A stretch of DNA of 64,000 bases from Nepenthes gracilis (GCA_033239525.1 BSYO01000024.1:10935991-10999990); one strand, 5' to 3'. Positions 1 to 13,136 are shown, counted from the first letter of the stretch. Translations and numbers: made by a program. Notes: generated by a model from the sequence alone, not told the origin.

Positions 1-410
1 TTTCTCATTTTTTTCTCTTTTTCCCATTTATATAAATCAAGATTTTATTTTACAAAATTCAAGCATAATTTTACTATATTATTAATGATTACTGACAATT
101 GTTCATGACTTTTTCATACTACATCTGCTAATAATTTTTGAAATTACAATTTTTAAAAGTAAAAATATATTAGTGGTGTTAGGGAGATATTCTCTAAATA
201 TATTTACTGATATAATATTTTATCTATTTATATATATTAATATAATTATATAAAATAAATAGATAAATAGATATCATATTATTTAAAAAATATATTAAAA
301 ATATTTCATGAAAATAAGCCCATGCAAAAAAGTCAATACAATCTGCAAATTTTTGTATCATCTTCTGAAGTATAAAGGGACATGCAAGTTTGTTCAACAT
401 AGGCTCCATT

Positions 411-450
<40 letters not shown>

Positions 451-3400
451 TACATATATGATGTGTTTTAAGGATTTGGATTATCATACATATTAGAAAG
501 TTGAGTTTTTTTTCTGGATATGAGTCGGGTTTAATCTTTATATTTATAAATTATTATTTTATGTACTATAATAAATTGAATAAGATGTAAAATGTATATG
601 AAACTTGCTCCATAATATATTATCGACAATCAAATCAGTGTTATTTCTTAATAAATTGAAAAATAAGAAAAGAAAAACAAATGCTAAAATGAAAAAAATG
701 ATCGAAATGAGTGTGAATTGAAAGGATTTTACTCTACATAGATACACTCATTTACTAAAATATCTTTTTTTTTTAATTTTTTTCTCGTTTTCTCCTTAAT
801 TTTGAAAAATTTATATTTACAGTCGGGATTTTTATTTAAGTAGTCAGCATTTGAAACTTGTGCATATGCTGAAAGGTATTTAATGACAGTTGTTGGGAAG
901 CATTACCCTTACTGTGTAATTGTGATTTGAATTTATTGAAGAAATCATCTGACTGTTAATTGCGGTAACCATTTCAGCCGCCTTTGGATCGAATAATTTA
1001 CTAGTTTATTATTATTATTTGGTTTTTAGTAAATATTTGTCAAAATTTAATGTCTTAATTAATACCCTGTAGAACTATTATCCAGTTGTCACATTCTATT
1101 TTATACTTTTTCGCTTGGCCCGCTGATACTTGGGTACTAATTTAACTTTAAGTTAATTCTAATTTAAGTTCTGCCAATTTATTTTATGTCACATCCGACA
1201 ATATATATATATATATATAATAAACAATTTATCAAATAAGAAATATTTTTTTCCATGGAAAATGCATTTTTGAGAAATGTTTTTAATTTTTTTTCTTCAA
1301 ATATTTTTTTAAAATAATTTCTTTTTATAATTTTTTTTGGTTGATATTAGGCACATAAAAATCTAGATTTTTGGACAAATGGATTGAGAATAATGAATAT
1401 TTTCTATTTCCTTTATTGTAAGTTATTTTATCTGACACGTACCAATTATTACCCAACCAAGTTTTCAGTATGGTTGATAATTTATAACTCTAATGTTTTT
1501 AGTAAATTAAATTTGAAATACTTATGTTATTATTTTATAAAATAGTAAAAATTGACTAATTATATATAAACGAGTTTAAATGATTGACAAATAAATTCTT
1601 TATGATAAATTAAAAATTTTTAATAAAATTGATAAAATATTTTAATTTAATAATATATATATATATTATGGTTTGAATCAATAAACTCAGTACGGTAACA
1701 TCTGTCGACTTTTTCTTGTACTAACCACCGTATACTGATTCAATACAATGTTTTCCACAAAAGTCATTTACTTAATTGATCAGCTCATTAATAAAAAAAA
1801 AGTTAATATTTTCCTTAGTATTTCTAGAAAAAATATTTAGAAGGCTTCTTTTTCTTATTGTTAATATGTTCTCCAAAGTGTGGTGCTTATTTTCTATTTT
1901 TTGTAGGCATTAATATGAATAGATAAGATATTATATCATCAATAGAGACTAAATGATATTAATTTTACTCTGATTTTTACTATGGGTTATCTATTCAAAT
2001 GTTATTGATATGTCCAACTATAAAAATAAAAACCTAAATATTAAAATCAACACTATTTAAATAAGTTGGGTCAGCATAGAGACCATCCTATTAAAAGCCT
2101 TCATACATAAAAACTATTCTATAAAAGTTACTCTTATAGACACTGTCCTATTAGAATGTCGTCATGGACCATCCTACTGTGGACCATACCCTGGAAAGTT
2201 GAGTTCATTGAGAGGAAATGTGTCAGAAAGTTGTCCCACCCGAGTGACTGTTCGATAAAATAACACAATGCACATATGAGATACAGTTAAATTTAGCCAA
2301 AGCGGCTAATTATATCGGTCACACAACATTCAAATGAAATACACAAGAAGAACCAAAGCTAAAATGTCATCTTTCCACTAAATCCATTAAACCTATTTTC
2401 ATAAAATAGTCAATTAGTTCAAAAGTTATTGAATTTTTAGATGGATATAAAAAGGCATTATGAAGCTTTATACATCTAAAAGTTTCGTACTTGTCCTCCA
2501 AAATTCATTTTCCTTCACAAATAAAATATCTACCAAGGTAGGAGCATGTATTTCATACATCTATCCCTCGTTTACTTTTCCTTAAAATTTTTAGTTTAAT
2601 CAAATCTTTATTAATTCGAGCGTCGTAATATAAATTAGGGTGGCAGTTTTATACTTTTAAATTCTTATTCTAGTTTAAGGAGTGTAGAAACATGTTGTTG
2701 GATCCAAAAATTTCATTCATAGAAATACTTAGATTGTATTCAAATTCATGATATGCATCAAAGTTAAAACATTCACTCCATACAAACCCTATAAAGCATA
2801 ATAAAATCTTCAACATAAATTTATATGGTGTAAAAAAAAAAAACTAAATTATCATCCAAAAATGCAGTAAAATAATTATGATGTTTTCTGTTTGTAACAA
2901 TTGGTACTTTTTAATATTTGAAAAGAATATCTTTATTTTAATTACACAACCATGTACTCTCTACACTTTAATGAATTCCTAAAGATGATTATTTCGATTA
3001 AGATTTAAGCATTGCCCACGAGAAACAAAGGCTTCAATATCAAGTCGTGTTTGGGGGTGGAAAACTTTGGCATTGATCATATCAGGTAATAAGTTATTCA
3101 CTTAGCATATATACCAACAAACCTTGAATTTAGAAAAGTCATCCAGAGGAGGTATTTTATATAAAATAAAGAAAATAAATTGAATTAAAATAAAATAAAA
3201 AATATTCTATCTCCAAGTGTTTTTTCGAAGTGAAGATAGAACAAAAACGTTGGGGTATACCCCAATTAACATGAACATGTCATAAAAATTAAAAAACATT
3301 ACATAGAAATAGTCAGACAGTCATCCTATTAAGATAATCACCTACAAAAGACCCAACTCAAAGGCCTAAAGAAAAGCTGAAAAAACTGATTTACAAATCA

Positions 3401-3524
3401 CCCAATGCCCGTGCTCCCCATGTGCAAATTGATTTATAATAAATTTTATAAATATATTATATTATATAAAATATATATTTGATACGTGCCAAAAATTTTG
3501 ATAGTAATTCAAATCAAGTCGGTT
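1..3524. other. AT-rich intergenic spacer
   Basis: No open frame longer than about 60 codons makes sense as protein. The stretch is dominated by A/T runs and TA microsatellites. I see no gene, RNA gene or complete mobile element. Short phrases near 2080-2190 recur in imperfect form (variants of 'gaccatccta'), suggesting decayed repeat sequence. Confidence 0.6.
411..459. repeat. TA dinucleotide microsatellite
   Basis: About 49 bases of almost pure TA, broken by single G and C substitutions near 432 and 453. Short reading frames across it (repeating Tyr-Ile) are artefacts of the repeat. Confidence 0.9.
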
Positions 3525-5575
3525 TGTAATGTTCAAATTCCTATTTGGTTTATTTTAATATTAATTATGATTTTAGATTAATTAGATGTGTTTTGAAATA
3601 ATTTATATATTATGAAATTTTGAAGGGAATCGATTCAGCAGTGTCATGCTTGAGGCGTGGCATCCAGAGGGCCTACGCCCGAGCAGTGCCAAACTGCTTA
3701 TAAAAGTAGGGCGTAGCGAGGGTTTGTCATTTCTCGTGGCAAAGCAGGAAGAAGGAGAACGAGAGGAGGCAGAGGAGAGAGGAGAAGAGTTCGGGTATCT
3801 CAGAGTATCTTTTTATCAGATATTTTTGGTATAAGGTCGAGGTAAGTATCTGAAAGTCCTACCTTTCGTCTGATTTCGTGTCTAATAATGTTTGGCTACG
3901 TTTTGGAAAGTTTTAGTACGTCTATGTTATTTTTATACACCCATTTTGTCTACTGTGAATATGCATGTATAATTTACCAGTCAAATTGAAATTTTGTTAT
4001 TGTTCTGTAATTTTTTAAGATCCTATTGAGTTTATGAAAAATTTGTATAAATATTTGAGTCCGTATATATTCTGTATCAATATATTTATATGAAAATAAG
4101 TATAAAACTTATATAGACCATGTATCAGTACGCATGCATGTGTCAAGGATGATATTACTACTTTTGTGATTTGATTTGGATATTTAATTTGTAACGCCTC
4201 TCCCAACGAGGAGATTTTATTCCTGACGGAAAAATTTATGATTATATGACTTTCTCTTCCATCGGTAGGAATGAGATTTTTTTCTTAGTTGAACCTATCC
4301 CACTCTTTGTAAATGAGAACCTTCGTAAGATAATTATGAAAATTTTATATATATTCGAGTGTCGTAATATATCAGATAAACTTGATAATCGTACTCAATG
4401 CCATGGATGACAAAACAGAGTGAGCTTATTTCGTATCTATGGACGACAGTGCATATAGATGGGTTAACACGCTGGCCAAAATTGTATTTAATGTGATTTA
4501 AGGATACGGAAAATATGTGTAACTAACCATTCCTCAAATTAGTTTTTCAAAACCTTTGCTTCTCCGTGCATACTTTGTATTTCAGCTTGAATTTGTATTC
4601 AGTTTTTTTATTTAAAATTCGTGATTTGCCATTAATAAAAATTTAGTCAATCTCGTACATTTAGATATCTGATTTATCCCGAAATATGATTTGATATATA
4701 TGATTTTCATTCTGGCTTTGTTTATCCGTATATGATTTGTATCCGAACTTTATTTTATTTAGCATGTGCTTCATATGAATACGATATTGAATCACTATTC
4801 GTTATTTGATATTAGATTTGACACCAAATCATCTTTTATTATGAGTTTGTCCCACTGAGACCATGGATTTAATACGGATTGCGATTTGAGTATAAGACTA
4901 TTTTCAGGCTTTCTGATGATTTTCAGTCCCCATGATTTGTTTGATGCAATTTTTTCCCCACGATTTGTTTTGTATGATTTGATTATGATATTTGATCTCC
5001 CTCTCTATTTATGGACATGTATACATATGTGTGTGTGTGTATTGGTTTTATATATGTTGATACTTATTGAATTTTAAATATACGTTTTTCATTTTCATAT
5101 CTTCAGATTTAGTAGATTTGGATACATTGTAAGAGTTTTGATATTATCAAACTGCTGTTCATCCGATTCAATGAGTTTTACCTTTGTTATGATTTCAATT
5201 TGTACCAGATGTGATTTGGATATTTGGTTTGGTCGAGTATAGGCCTTTGATTATAATATGAGAACATTTTGGTTATGTGTTTCGGGTTTTTTGTTGTCTT
5301 GGTTGGTTTATCACATTTCTTATAATATATTGATAGGAGGCCATTTTTAGGATGTCCAAATTTAAAACTGATGAGATTTTGTACGGGTTATGATGTGTTG
5401 GGTCGCGTGTATGTATGATTTGTCATACCCGATGTTTGAGATTTGTTGTTTATTAATACATTTATTTGGATTTCAAATTTTGTGGCATACATTTATTAAC
5501 TTGCAAATATTATCAGGTCAGGACAAGGTCGAACTATTGAACTACTTATCCGCATACTACATTCCACAATGTTAA
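3525..5575 (+). mobile_element. Gypsy LTR copy A (solo or fragment)
   Basis: This reads as a long terminal repeat of a Tekay/Del-type gypsy element. It starts TGTAATGTTC, has a TATA box at 3699-3706, a GA-rich leader at 3745-3790, and then a block near 3788-3850 that is shared with the LTRs at 6.8, 24.6, 26.0 and (inverted) 11.6 kb. That block ends in a splice-donor-like GAGGTAAGTAT. Downstream it has the same order of landmarks as the other copies, including the 'cctatcccactctttgtaaa' stretch at 4295-4315. No internal coding sequence follows, so it is a solo LTR or fragment. The right edge is approximate and I found no target duplication. Confidence 0.6.
3699..3706 (+). promoter_or_regulatory. 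TATA box of LTR copy A
   Basis: TATAAAAG lies about 175 bases inside the LTR and about 40 bases before a purine-rich leader, the expected U3/R arrangement for a retrotransposon promoter. The reading frame that covers it (3646-3834) is leader sequence, not a gene. Confidence 0.6.
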
Positions 5576-5650
5576 ACATGAATTCAAAGAATTTGCGACT
5601 TATTTTTTGATATATTTTTTTGACATTTAAGTCAATAATTTTTTTAAAAA

Positions 5651-5694
5651 ATAAAATAATAATAATAACAACAACAATAATAATAATAATAACA
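5651..5694. repeat. AAT/AAC trinucleotide microsatellite
   Basis: Runs of AAT interrupted by AAC units, just downstream of LTR copy A. Confidence 0.85.
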
Positions 5695-6009
5695 AAGAAT
5701 GAAAGATAGAGGATTATGCTCCATAATTTTTAAATGATTAAGTGGGAAAAAGATTAAAACCTTACCCTTGCTATCTAAATTCCTCTTCTTCAACTTTGGG
5801 GAAAGTATATTTTATAGCCGTATTATCATTTAATAGCAACTTTTTAAAGAGAAAAAAATTGGCCACAACCTGTGTAACTATTTTAATTAAAAATTGAATA
5901 GTATAACTATTTATTATATTATGATTGAGTATTTTTGATAGATAGTTAACTGAATTCTTAATTATAGGAGGTATTAACTGTTTGCTTGACTTAACTGCTT
6001 TGTCATTAT

Positions 6010-8507
6010 AATATCCCGAATCATCGTTTAGATTATTTTAATATTAATTATGATTTTGGGTAATTTAAATGTCGTAAAAATTAATTAAATTATATAAAAT
6101 TTTAAAGGATATTTGGATTAGCTGTACTGTTGTCGAAAATGCGTCCGCACTGTCATCTGAGTATTGTTTTAGATTATGAAATAAAACATAGAAAATAAAA
6201 ATATATATAATAATAATAATTATTATTATTATTATTTATGAAAGAAAAAGAGCAACAGAGGCGGTAGAATTGGGGAAAGAGAAAAAGAGGGAAGAATAGA
6301 TGAGTAGGACAAAAGAGGAGAGAGAGAGGAGATCGGCGCGGGCTGCCGCCACTATCGTCGGAGGTGCCGACACCAGAAATGAAAGTCGGCAAAGCCCTCT
6401 CCGTGATTCTACCTTCCATTTTTGTGCTGCGCCGAATCAAAACAGACATCATTCATCGCTATCATTGTCGGAGAAATTCGATGAAATCGAGATAAGCAAA
6501 TCCTTCCATTATCCTTCTGGGTACTGATTTTGCAATTGCACGTACCAATTTTAAGAGAAATCGGTTGAATCAAGAGAAAATGAGTGAAAGAGGTGCGGTG
6601 GAGAGAGGAGGCTGTCGACGGTTGCATGCGCCTCCTTCCGTTGCTGTCACCGTCACTGGGTGCTATTGCTGTGGTAGCTATCGTTGCTCATGCAAGAGCT
6701 GCCGTCGGTGAAGGAGGATGTGAAGAGAGAGAGAGGCAGAACGTGATGAGGTCAAGGAGAGAAAACGGGCACGCGTTGGTAGAGAAAGGGCTCGATTCGG
6801 GTAGCTCAGAATATTCTTTCGACAAATCTGTTTCGAATAAAGTTAAGACAAATCTTCTTTGACCCTATCATTCATCTAATTTCGTGTCATATAATATTTG
6901 ATTACTATTTGGAGATTTTGTGAATATGAATGTCATTTTTATACACTTCATCTGTTTAATCTATATATGTATATATGTTTTATCAGTCGTTCGATAGTTT
7001 TATACTGTATTCATGATTTGGAGGGTTTTTAGATACTCGGATAGCATATATATATTTGTGTATCCGTATGTCGTAAAACCATGAATTAGACCTTACATTA
7101 GTCCACATGCATGTTGTCGGGAGCAGGATCACTACGGGACTATGGTAGTTCGTGATCCGATGGGTCAATTATGTGATCCAAGGCATAAGATTTGATAGTA
7201 CTGCCCCCGACAGGGAGGCTTAGTCCCAACAGGGACGTATATAATATGTGGCACCCTTCCACCGGTTGGAAGGTTGGGCGTATTGTAATTGACCTATCCC
7301 ACTGTGTATTTTAATGGGAACAATCATAAGAAATTAATAAAAATTACTATATTCGGACGTTTAATATATAACTAAATTTGAGATTATACCCAAAGTCGTG
7401 AGTGGTAAAATACATTAAGCAAGTTTCTACTCTATAGGAGATAAAATACAAAGATGGCCTTGAACTGCTAGCCTAAATCGTAGTTGGGCCTTGAGCTGTC
7501 GGCCTAAAATGTAACCGATATAACCATGGTTACCAGACGAGGGTAACCCTTCCTCAAATTAGTTTAACAATTTTTGGTTCTCCGATTTGGTGCATATTTT
7601 ATATTTTTGCATGTATTTGGATAGATTTTGATTTGAGATACATGAATTGGCCTACGAATAGGTATTGGGAATGTCTCATAGGTATCGATATGTGTTAAGC
7701 CATAGAACGTATTTTATATTTATATGTTTTGGTTTCAACTTTTGATTTCAATATATGAGATATGAGCTTTGGATCCGGACGATAGTATATGTCCCGCGCG
7801 GATGTCATGACGGCTACGATTATGTGATGTGACCTTGAATCATATCGTATAATATCATCTATGAAATTTGACTGGATCATTATTTATTATGATGATATTC
7901 TGGAAGGATTGTTTGATACGGACGATAATTTAGTACGAGATATTTTCTCAATTTTTAGAAATTTTACGGATCTTATGTTTGTCTTATATGGTTGTTTTGT
8001 GATATCCCTTTCTCGAATTTATATATACTATTTTATATGATAATGATACTTGTTGAACTTTCAAGTCGAATTTTCATATTTTTTTCCATTCGAATTAGTA
8101 GTTTAGATACGATTGCTGGAGTTTAAACTTGACCGTAAGCAATGTTGCTTATATGGTAAGTATAGATGGTTATGTCTATTAGGTTTTTGATATCAAGGGT
8201 GTATTTGGCTACGTGTCAGCCGAATGTAGGCTGTGGATCATGTATCGAGAATTGCAGATTATTTACATTATGTAGATGAATTGTAGTTTTGTGAATATCT
8301 CCTTATTGACTTAATGGATAGCATGTCGTATATTATGTTGTCCGGATCTATATCAAATAAGATCTTATATGAATTTTATTATATTGGGTCATGTATATGC
8401 ATGAATTGTCACCCCAAAATTGGGTTTGTCATTATGAATTTTAAAATTTTATATTATTACGGACTATTATTATTATTGACTTGCATATATGTTTCTGGGT
8501 TGTGACA
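6010..8507 (+). mobile_element. Gypsy solo LTR copy B, about 2.5 kb
   Basis: Starts AATATCCCGAAT (the first bases of a TGTAATATCCC-type start look eroded) and ends GGGTTGTGACA. The hexamer ATTATA stands on both sides (6005-6010 and 8508-8513), consistent with a target duplication. Inside are the GA-rich leader (6240-6330), a block near 6545 also found at 24.46 and 25.70 kb ('gtatcaattttaag' type), the donor-like block near 6795-6850, and a repeated 'ggccttgagctg' motif near 7455-7525. No gag or pol is present. Frames such as 6300-6527 and 6584-6862 are leader sequence. Confidence 0.65.
6209..6236. repeat. Palindromic TAA/TTA trinucleotide run
   Basis: TAATAATAATAATTATTATT is an inverted trinucleotide repeat that can fold on itself. 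It lies inside LTR copy B. Confidence 0.85.
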
Positions 8508-9560
8508 ATTATAACCTCATACTATAATAGGTCTAAATAATTATAACTTATAAAATTAAAATCCCAAAATAAAATTAACAATGACCAAATCAGCTGTCAA
8601 ATTTGGGTGTGATTTGGCGACAAACCATATAACTTGAACATTCAATAATAATAACAAATTGAAACACAAACTAATCACAGGATCCCATTGGATAATCTAT
8701 CCAGACAATAAAAAATATGTGATCTGCTCCACAATGTCATAAGGGAGGGACAAGCTAACCACATACACATCCAACGACACAACGACCCAACTATTTTCAT
8801 ACAAAACTATAAGCCAATATCCAAAAGTTTCTCAATACTCAAAATATAACTAATGTAAATTTAATCCGATCTAACAGCTAATATTCACCAAAATAGACAA
8901 AACTTCAATCCAATTTGCGCCCAACCTCCTACAACATTACCAAACCCACTAATTCAAAGGGGATAAGAAGATAAAAATGTGAGTCGAAAGTTTAATGAGT
9001 ATCATATTAACTTACGTCCAAAATTAGAAGAATGGTCCATAAACATATTCAAAATGTGTAAAACCACAATTCCAAATGCCCATCAACAAAAGTTCGAATA
9101 TGATCTCGCACTCAAAGTATATTCCAAATAAAAGTATAATCCGAACGAAACCATATATACAAATATACGAGATCAACCGAATTTCAATAGTGGGCAAAAC
9201 CTGTAAATTTCAAACAAAATTTAAAATGTAAATAAATACAGGTAAAATATATTAAAAATTTAAAATATACACAAATTAGAAAACCAAATGAGGGTAGTTC
9301 GCGTCCCAACTGTAGGCAACTATACAATCGCCCAAACAAATCAAATGAAGGTCTGGTCCAAATTGTAAGCAACCAGACAATCGCCTAACAAACCAATTTT
9401 TTTTTTTTTTTTGGAATATCATATACGCGATGCAAACCTCGAGCATCGCGACATACTCAGCCCGGATCCAGGCTAAAATACACATACCATATCTAAAGGA
9501 ATTGAATAACAAGAGGAAAAATCTAAAAGGGGAATATCCAATCCCGTAAAACTGTCAACA
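8508..9560. other. Spacer, probably inverted LTR sequence
   Basis: No gene is visible. The stretch begins with TGTGACAATTATAACC overlapping the end of copy B. It may be the outer end of a minus-oriented LTR that continues past the LINE at 10926; this is inference. It contains a 57-base tandem duplication and a 16-base poly(T) at 9397-9412. Confidence 0.35.
9285..9396. repeat. Diverged 57-bp tandem duplication
   Basis: Unit 1 (9285-9341) and unit 2 (9342-9396) share 'caaatga(a/g)ggt', 'ccaa(c/a)tgtagg/aagcaac', 'agacaatcgcc(c/t)aa'. The two copies explain the mirrored peptide frames on the minus strand here. Confidence 0.75.
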
Positions 9561-9577
9561 TTTTTTTTTTTGTTTTT

Positions 9578-9608
<31 letters not shown>

Positions 9609-9613
<5 letters not shown>

Positions 9614-10394
9614 TTAATAAGTTCCAACGCATCAAATGCATTCGCGGGGTACATTTGTCATTTTTCGATGTTGTCTTCAATTTGTCTCGAACTGCATTGG
9701 TAATCCTCGAAAAAATCTGTGCGATTTCTTGTGGGATAGGTTTTTGAAAAATCCGCTTGTTACGTTCCTTCCAGATGAAATAGACTGTAGCTGCAAGAAT
9801 GATCCTTTTAGACCGAGCTATAAAATTCTTCCCTTTCCATTTCTGTGCCGCCCAATCAATATTTTGTTTCCAATTAGGGTAAGGCCAATGAATACCAGCT
9901 TTCATTTGGATCCGGGTCCATAGATCTTTAGAGACAGGATATGAAAAGAAAAGATGTTCATAATTTTCATCAGTCGAATCACATAGAATGCATTTAGAAG
10001 AGAGGTTTGGAACACCATGGATGCGATCATTGGTACTGAGCCTACCTTTAATGGCCAGCCAGAGCGTGAAAGCATGAGCAGGAATATGGAAGGGACCCCA
10101 AACTAGATTTGTCCATCTTCAAATCGGCTTGTGAGGGTGGATAAGAAAGTAAGCAGATTTAGTTGAAAATTTACCATCAGCATTGTCATCCCATTTCACA
10201 GAGTCTGATTTATCGATATTTGGAAAATAAGTGGGCATTTTCTCCACGAGACGAGAAATGTCGTGATCATATGGATTAGGCCAGACCCATTGGTTATTTC
10301 TGATTATATGATGAACCTTGGCATCCCATGGCAATCCCGATACCAAACGAATACGGTCAGAACAAACTATACTCGCAGCCCCATCGGGTGCCAA
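9609..10394 (-). pseudogene. LINE zf-RVT zinc-binding tail remnant
   Basis: The minus frames contain 'SGLPWDAKVHHII' and 'GKFSTKSAYFLIH', the usual 'dGxfsvksAY' lead-in. Across 9905-10092 the other frame reads 'GPFHIPAHAFTLWLAIKGRL', then a C-x2-C motif 'CILCDSTDENYEHLFF', i.e. the C-C-H zinc-binding block of plant LINEs. It continues with 'VYFIWKERNKRIFQ' at 9609-9905. A frame change separates the two open parts (10119-10394 and 9609-9905). This domain is thought to help bind the RNA template. Confidence 0.85.
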
Positions 10395-10498
10395 TTGTCA
10401 TGCCACAGAAAGGTATCAGAACCGTTTCCAATGGTATGGATGGAATGAGAGCGCATAAATGGGCGATGCTTCATAATCTTCCTCGAACTCGACGAGGT

Positions 10499-10925
10499 TT
10501 ACTCCGGAATTTTTACAGTCCAAATACAGCGATCTTTTATTCTATTTGTATAAATCCAAGAGGACCAGACCGACTCAAGATCCTTGGAGATGATCCTCCA
10601 CAGGAGCTTACGTATGAGGGCTTTATTCTGATCCTGCAGATTTTTTAAACCGAGCCCACCTTTACTCTTGGGGTAGCACACATCATCCCATGCTACCTTT
10701 GCAGTAAACTTTCCTTCAGTAGATCCAGCCCAGAGGAACCGACGCATGAGACAGTCGATTGATTTGAGAACGGATTTGGGCAGAATAAAAATTGAGGCCT
10801 AGTAGAGATGAATAGAGGATAGTATAGATGCGACAAGTTGCAATCAGTCTCCAAATGATAGCCACCAATTCTTCCAAGACTGGATCCGATGAGTAATGCG
10901 ATCTGTGAGAAAATTTAAGAAAGAG
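10499..10925 (-). pseudogene. LINE reverse transcriptase, C-terminal part
   Basis: Read on the minus strand from 10925, the frame gives 'ITHRIQSWKNWW' and 'ILPKSVLKSIDCLMRRFLW', the standard LINE motif order (I-x-x-I-x-S-W, then a vhxWxxxxxLPKSVI-like stretch, then 'rrFLW'), followed by 'KGGLGLKNLQDQNKALI', the G-G-L-G-[IL] motif. Two stop codons interrupt it near the start, so it is dead. The remaining open part is 10499-10747. The active-site region (YxDD) lies upstream and is missing. Confidence 0.85.
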
Positions 10926-11960
10926 ATATACATACTTTCAAAACTTTGATATCAAATTATTACTATTTAAACCCATAGGCGAGTTGACTATATATTACTC
11001 CTACAGACAGGACAAAAAAATACTTTTTTATCACCCATGAATGATAGGTATAATCTTTAAATCTATCTGATATATTACGACATCTGAATATGTTAATTCT
11101 ATTTAATTTCTTACGATAATTTTCATGAAAATACAATCAATGAGGGTTTCTACATCACATATGTAAAACTTTTTTTATCAACAAAAAAGGTCAAAATTTT
11201 TCCTTAAGAAGATCAAATCATAAAATTTTTCTCTCAAAAAAGGTCACATATCAAGTTACATAACAAAGGTAAAGCCCAACCCGAGGCAAAAATATATAAA
11301 TACCACATGCATGGCCCATATGTAGGTTTTTATTACTTTTTTTATAAATATACTGGATACACGAATATAATATCTTAAAATATTTACTTATTTTTTATAA
11401 AATAAATAAAATTCTTAAATATTAACAAAATTAAATTAAAACTTTAAAATAACTAATAAAAAGGACATACATGCATGGGAAAAACAAATATGATAAGTAC
11501 ACTAAGATGCATGCATATTAAATCCTCTAAACATAAGAAAAAATAATCGTATATGAAAATGAACTAAAGATATGATACAAAGATATTTATCTCAACCTCA
11601 AAATAAGCAAATCTGATAAAAGGATATCTCGAAATACCTCTTCTCCTCTCTCTCTTTCTCCTCGTTTTCTTTCTCTCTCCTTTCTTCTCTTTACCACAGG
11701 AATGACCGAATAGTTACGCGTTTTATCTTAAATAAGCAATCAACACATGAGTGCCACTTGAGTGTTCGTCAGGTACCCTACCTAGATCCAAAACTACGCA
11801 CAAGCGTCATCTCGAGCACCTTTTGAGCACCACCTCAAGCGCGCCCAACTAGAAAATCGTGCTCAGGTATGTGTCAAGCATGCCTCGGTACCAGCCTGCT
11901 TCCTTACTCCATATTCCTTCAAATTATATATTACACAATTATTTTCGATAAATCTACCCA
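10926..11960 (-). mobile_element. Inverted gypsy LTR fragment
   Basis: Reverse complementing this stretch gives the landmarks of LTR copies A-C in order: a GC-richer region with repeated 'gagc' (11780-11880), a purine-rich leader (CT-rich on the plus strand, 11636-11695), the block 'ccttttatcagatttgct' (around 11595-11635) and the donor-like 'gaggttgagataaatatct'. It therefore belongs to the same LTR superfamily in the opposite direction. Both edges are approximate. The LINE lies directly against it and may have inserted into it. Confidence 0.5.
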
Positions 11961-13127
11961 AGTAATATATAATATCAAATCAAATCAAATGAAAACCAGA
12001 TATTATATGATCAATCAAATTAATCTCTCAGTTTATTCAACTGTTTAGACTAATTAATGTCTGGTTTGATTAACTATCTAATTTATTGTTCGGATATTCA
12101 ATCAGTTAGATCTTTTTTGTTTCTATTCAATTATTTGAACACTCGATTATTTGACCACCTAGTTATTTGATCATTCTAAATTTTGGCCTTTCAATAAAAT
12201 TTTTTTTGGATATTGGCTTAATTTTTATTATTTGGATTTTGTCTTCACAACTTGATGATCCATACCACTTTTAAAATTTATTATTTATAGGCTTCTTATA
12301 TTAATCAATTGAATCGATCTTATTTCATATGATACCCGACAATATTTTTAATTGAACTTGATAGCATATGAATTATAGAGAAAATAGCGACAAATTATGC
12401 TTCCTTTAATGGTGCTAAACGAGTCATGCCACACTTCGTGATATCTACACCGTTGCATAGCGCATGGGCTGACCTGCATACTGTTTTGCTGGCCAATCCC
12501 TATGTTAGATCTTTTGATATATATTTAATGAGATATATATTCTATGAGTAAATGTAATTTGACTGTAAGTAGTGAAATAATTTAATCTGTCTCAAAAAAC
12601 ATTTGATCATTTTAATATTCTATTGGGCCATATACTTTCTTTTATAATTGAAACTTTTTTTTCTTGTATATGTTTTTTTCTCTTTTAATTATTGACTTTG
12701 AAAAAAGTGTCTAATAAGTAAAACAATATTTTTTTAACTCTTTCGTGTAGACAAAAGCAAACTACCAATCTCCTTTAATACCAAAATTAAAAATTATGGA
12801 ATATATTCAGATGCTGAGAGATTGAGAATGAGACAGTCGATAACTTTTGAAGAAAATAGGTATTTATATGGTTTTCTAAAAGGTGTATTTTAGTAATTTT
12901 ATTTTTTAAGAATGGGTAATTTTCTTTTTATCCGAAAAATAATTTATCAAAATAATAATAAGTTATTACTGACACGAATATATTTTTATTGTTCTTTTAA
13001 AAATAATTTTAATAATTTAAAAATATATAAAATATCTAATGTGAAAGGGAAAAAATATATATATTGGGATTTTAATCGGTCTGAATTATTCATTAATTGA
13101 TAGATCAAATGAATAGTATGCTTTTCT
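11961..13127. other. Intergenic, upstream of host gene
   Basis: AT-rich, no gene seen. It contains a short minisatellite (12128-12175) and otherwise unremarkable sequence leading to the promoter of the gene at 13464. Confidence 0.5.
12128..12175. repeat. 16-bp minisatellite, three units
   Basis: Three imperfect units built on 'caattatttgaacact', 'cgattatttgaccacct' and 'agttatttgatcatt'. Weaker related phrases precede it. Confidence 0.6.
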
Positions 13128-13136
13128 TATATAAGG
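13128..13136 (+). promoter_or_regulatory. TATA box of the 13.4-kb gene
   Basis: TATATAAGG sits about 335 bases before the start codon, at the point where composition changes from AT-rich spacer to pyrimidine-rich leader. Transcription would be expected to begin near 13160, giving a 5' leader of about 300 bases. A short upstream ATG at 13274 opens a frame of 10 codons. An earlier ATG at 13145 probably lies before the transcription start. Confidence 0.55.

Larger units (their letters stand above)
9561..10925 (-). mobile_element. 5'-truncated LINE (non-LTR retrotransposon)
   Basis: On the minus strand the sequence encodes, in order, the end of a LINE reverse transcriptase and the zinc-binding 'zf-RVT' tail. 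It then ends in AAT repeats and an A-rich tail (plus-strand T run at 9561-9578, ATT repeat at 9581-9614). Truncation of the 5' part with a retained A-rich 3' tail is typical of target-primed reverse transcription. No endonuclease or catalytic RT domain remains. I could not identify a target duplication, so the 10925 edge is where coding similarity stops. Confidence 0.85.

Noticed and set aside
6174..6862. Apparent overlapping genes on both strands
   Set aside because: All lie within the leader of LTR copy B, and equivalent positions in the other LTR copies do not keep the frame.
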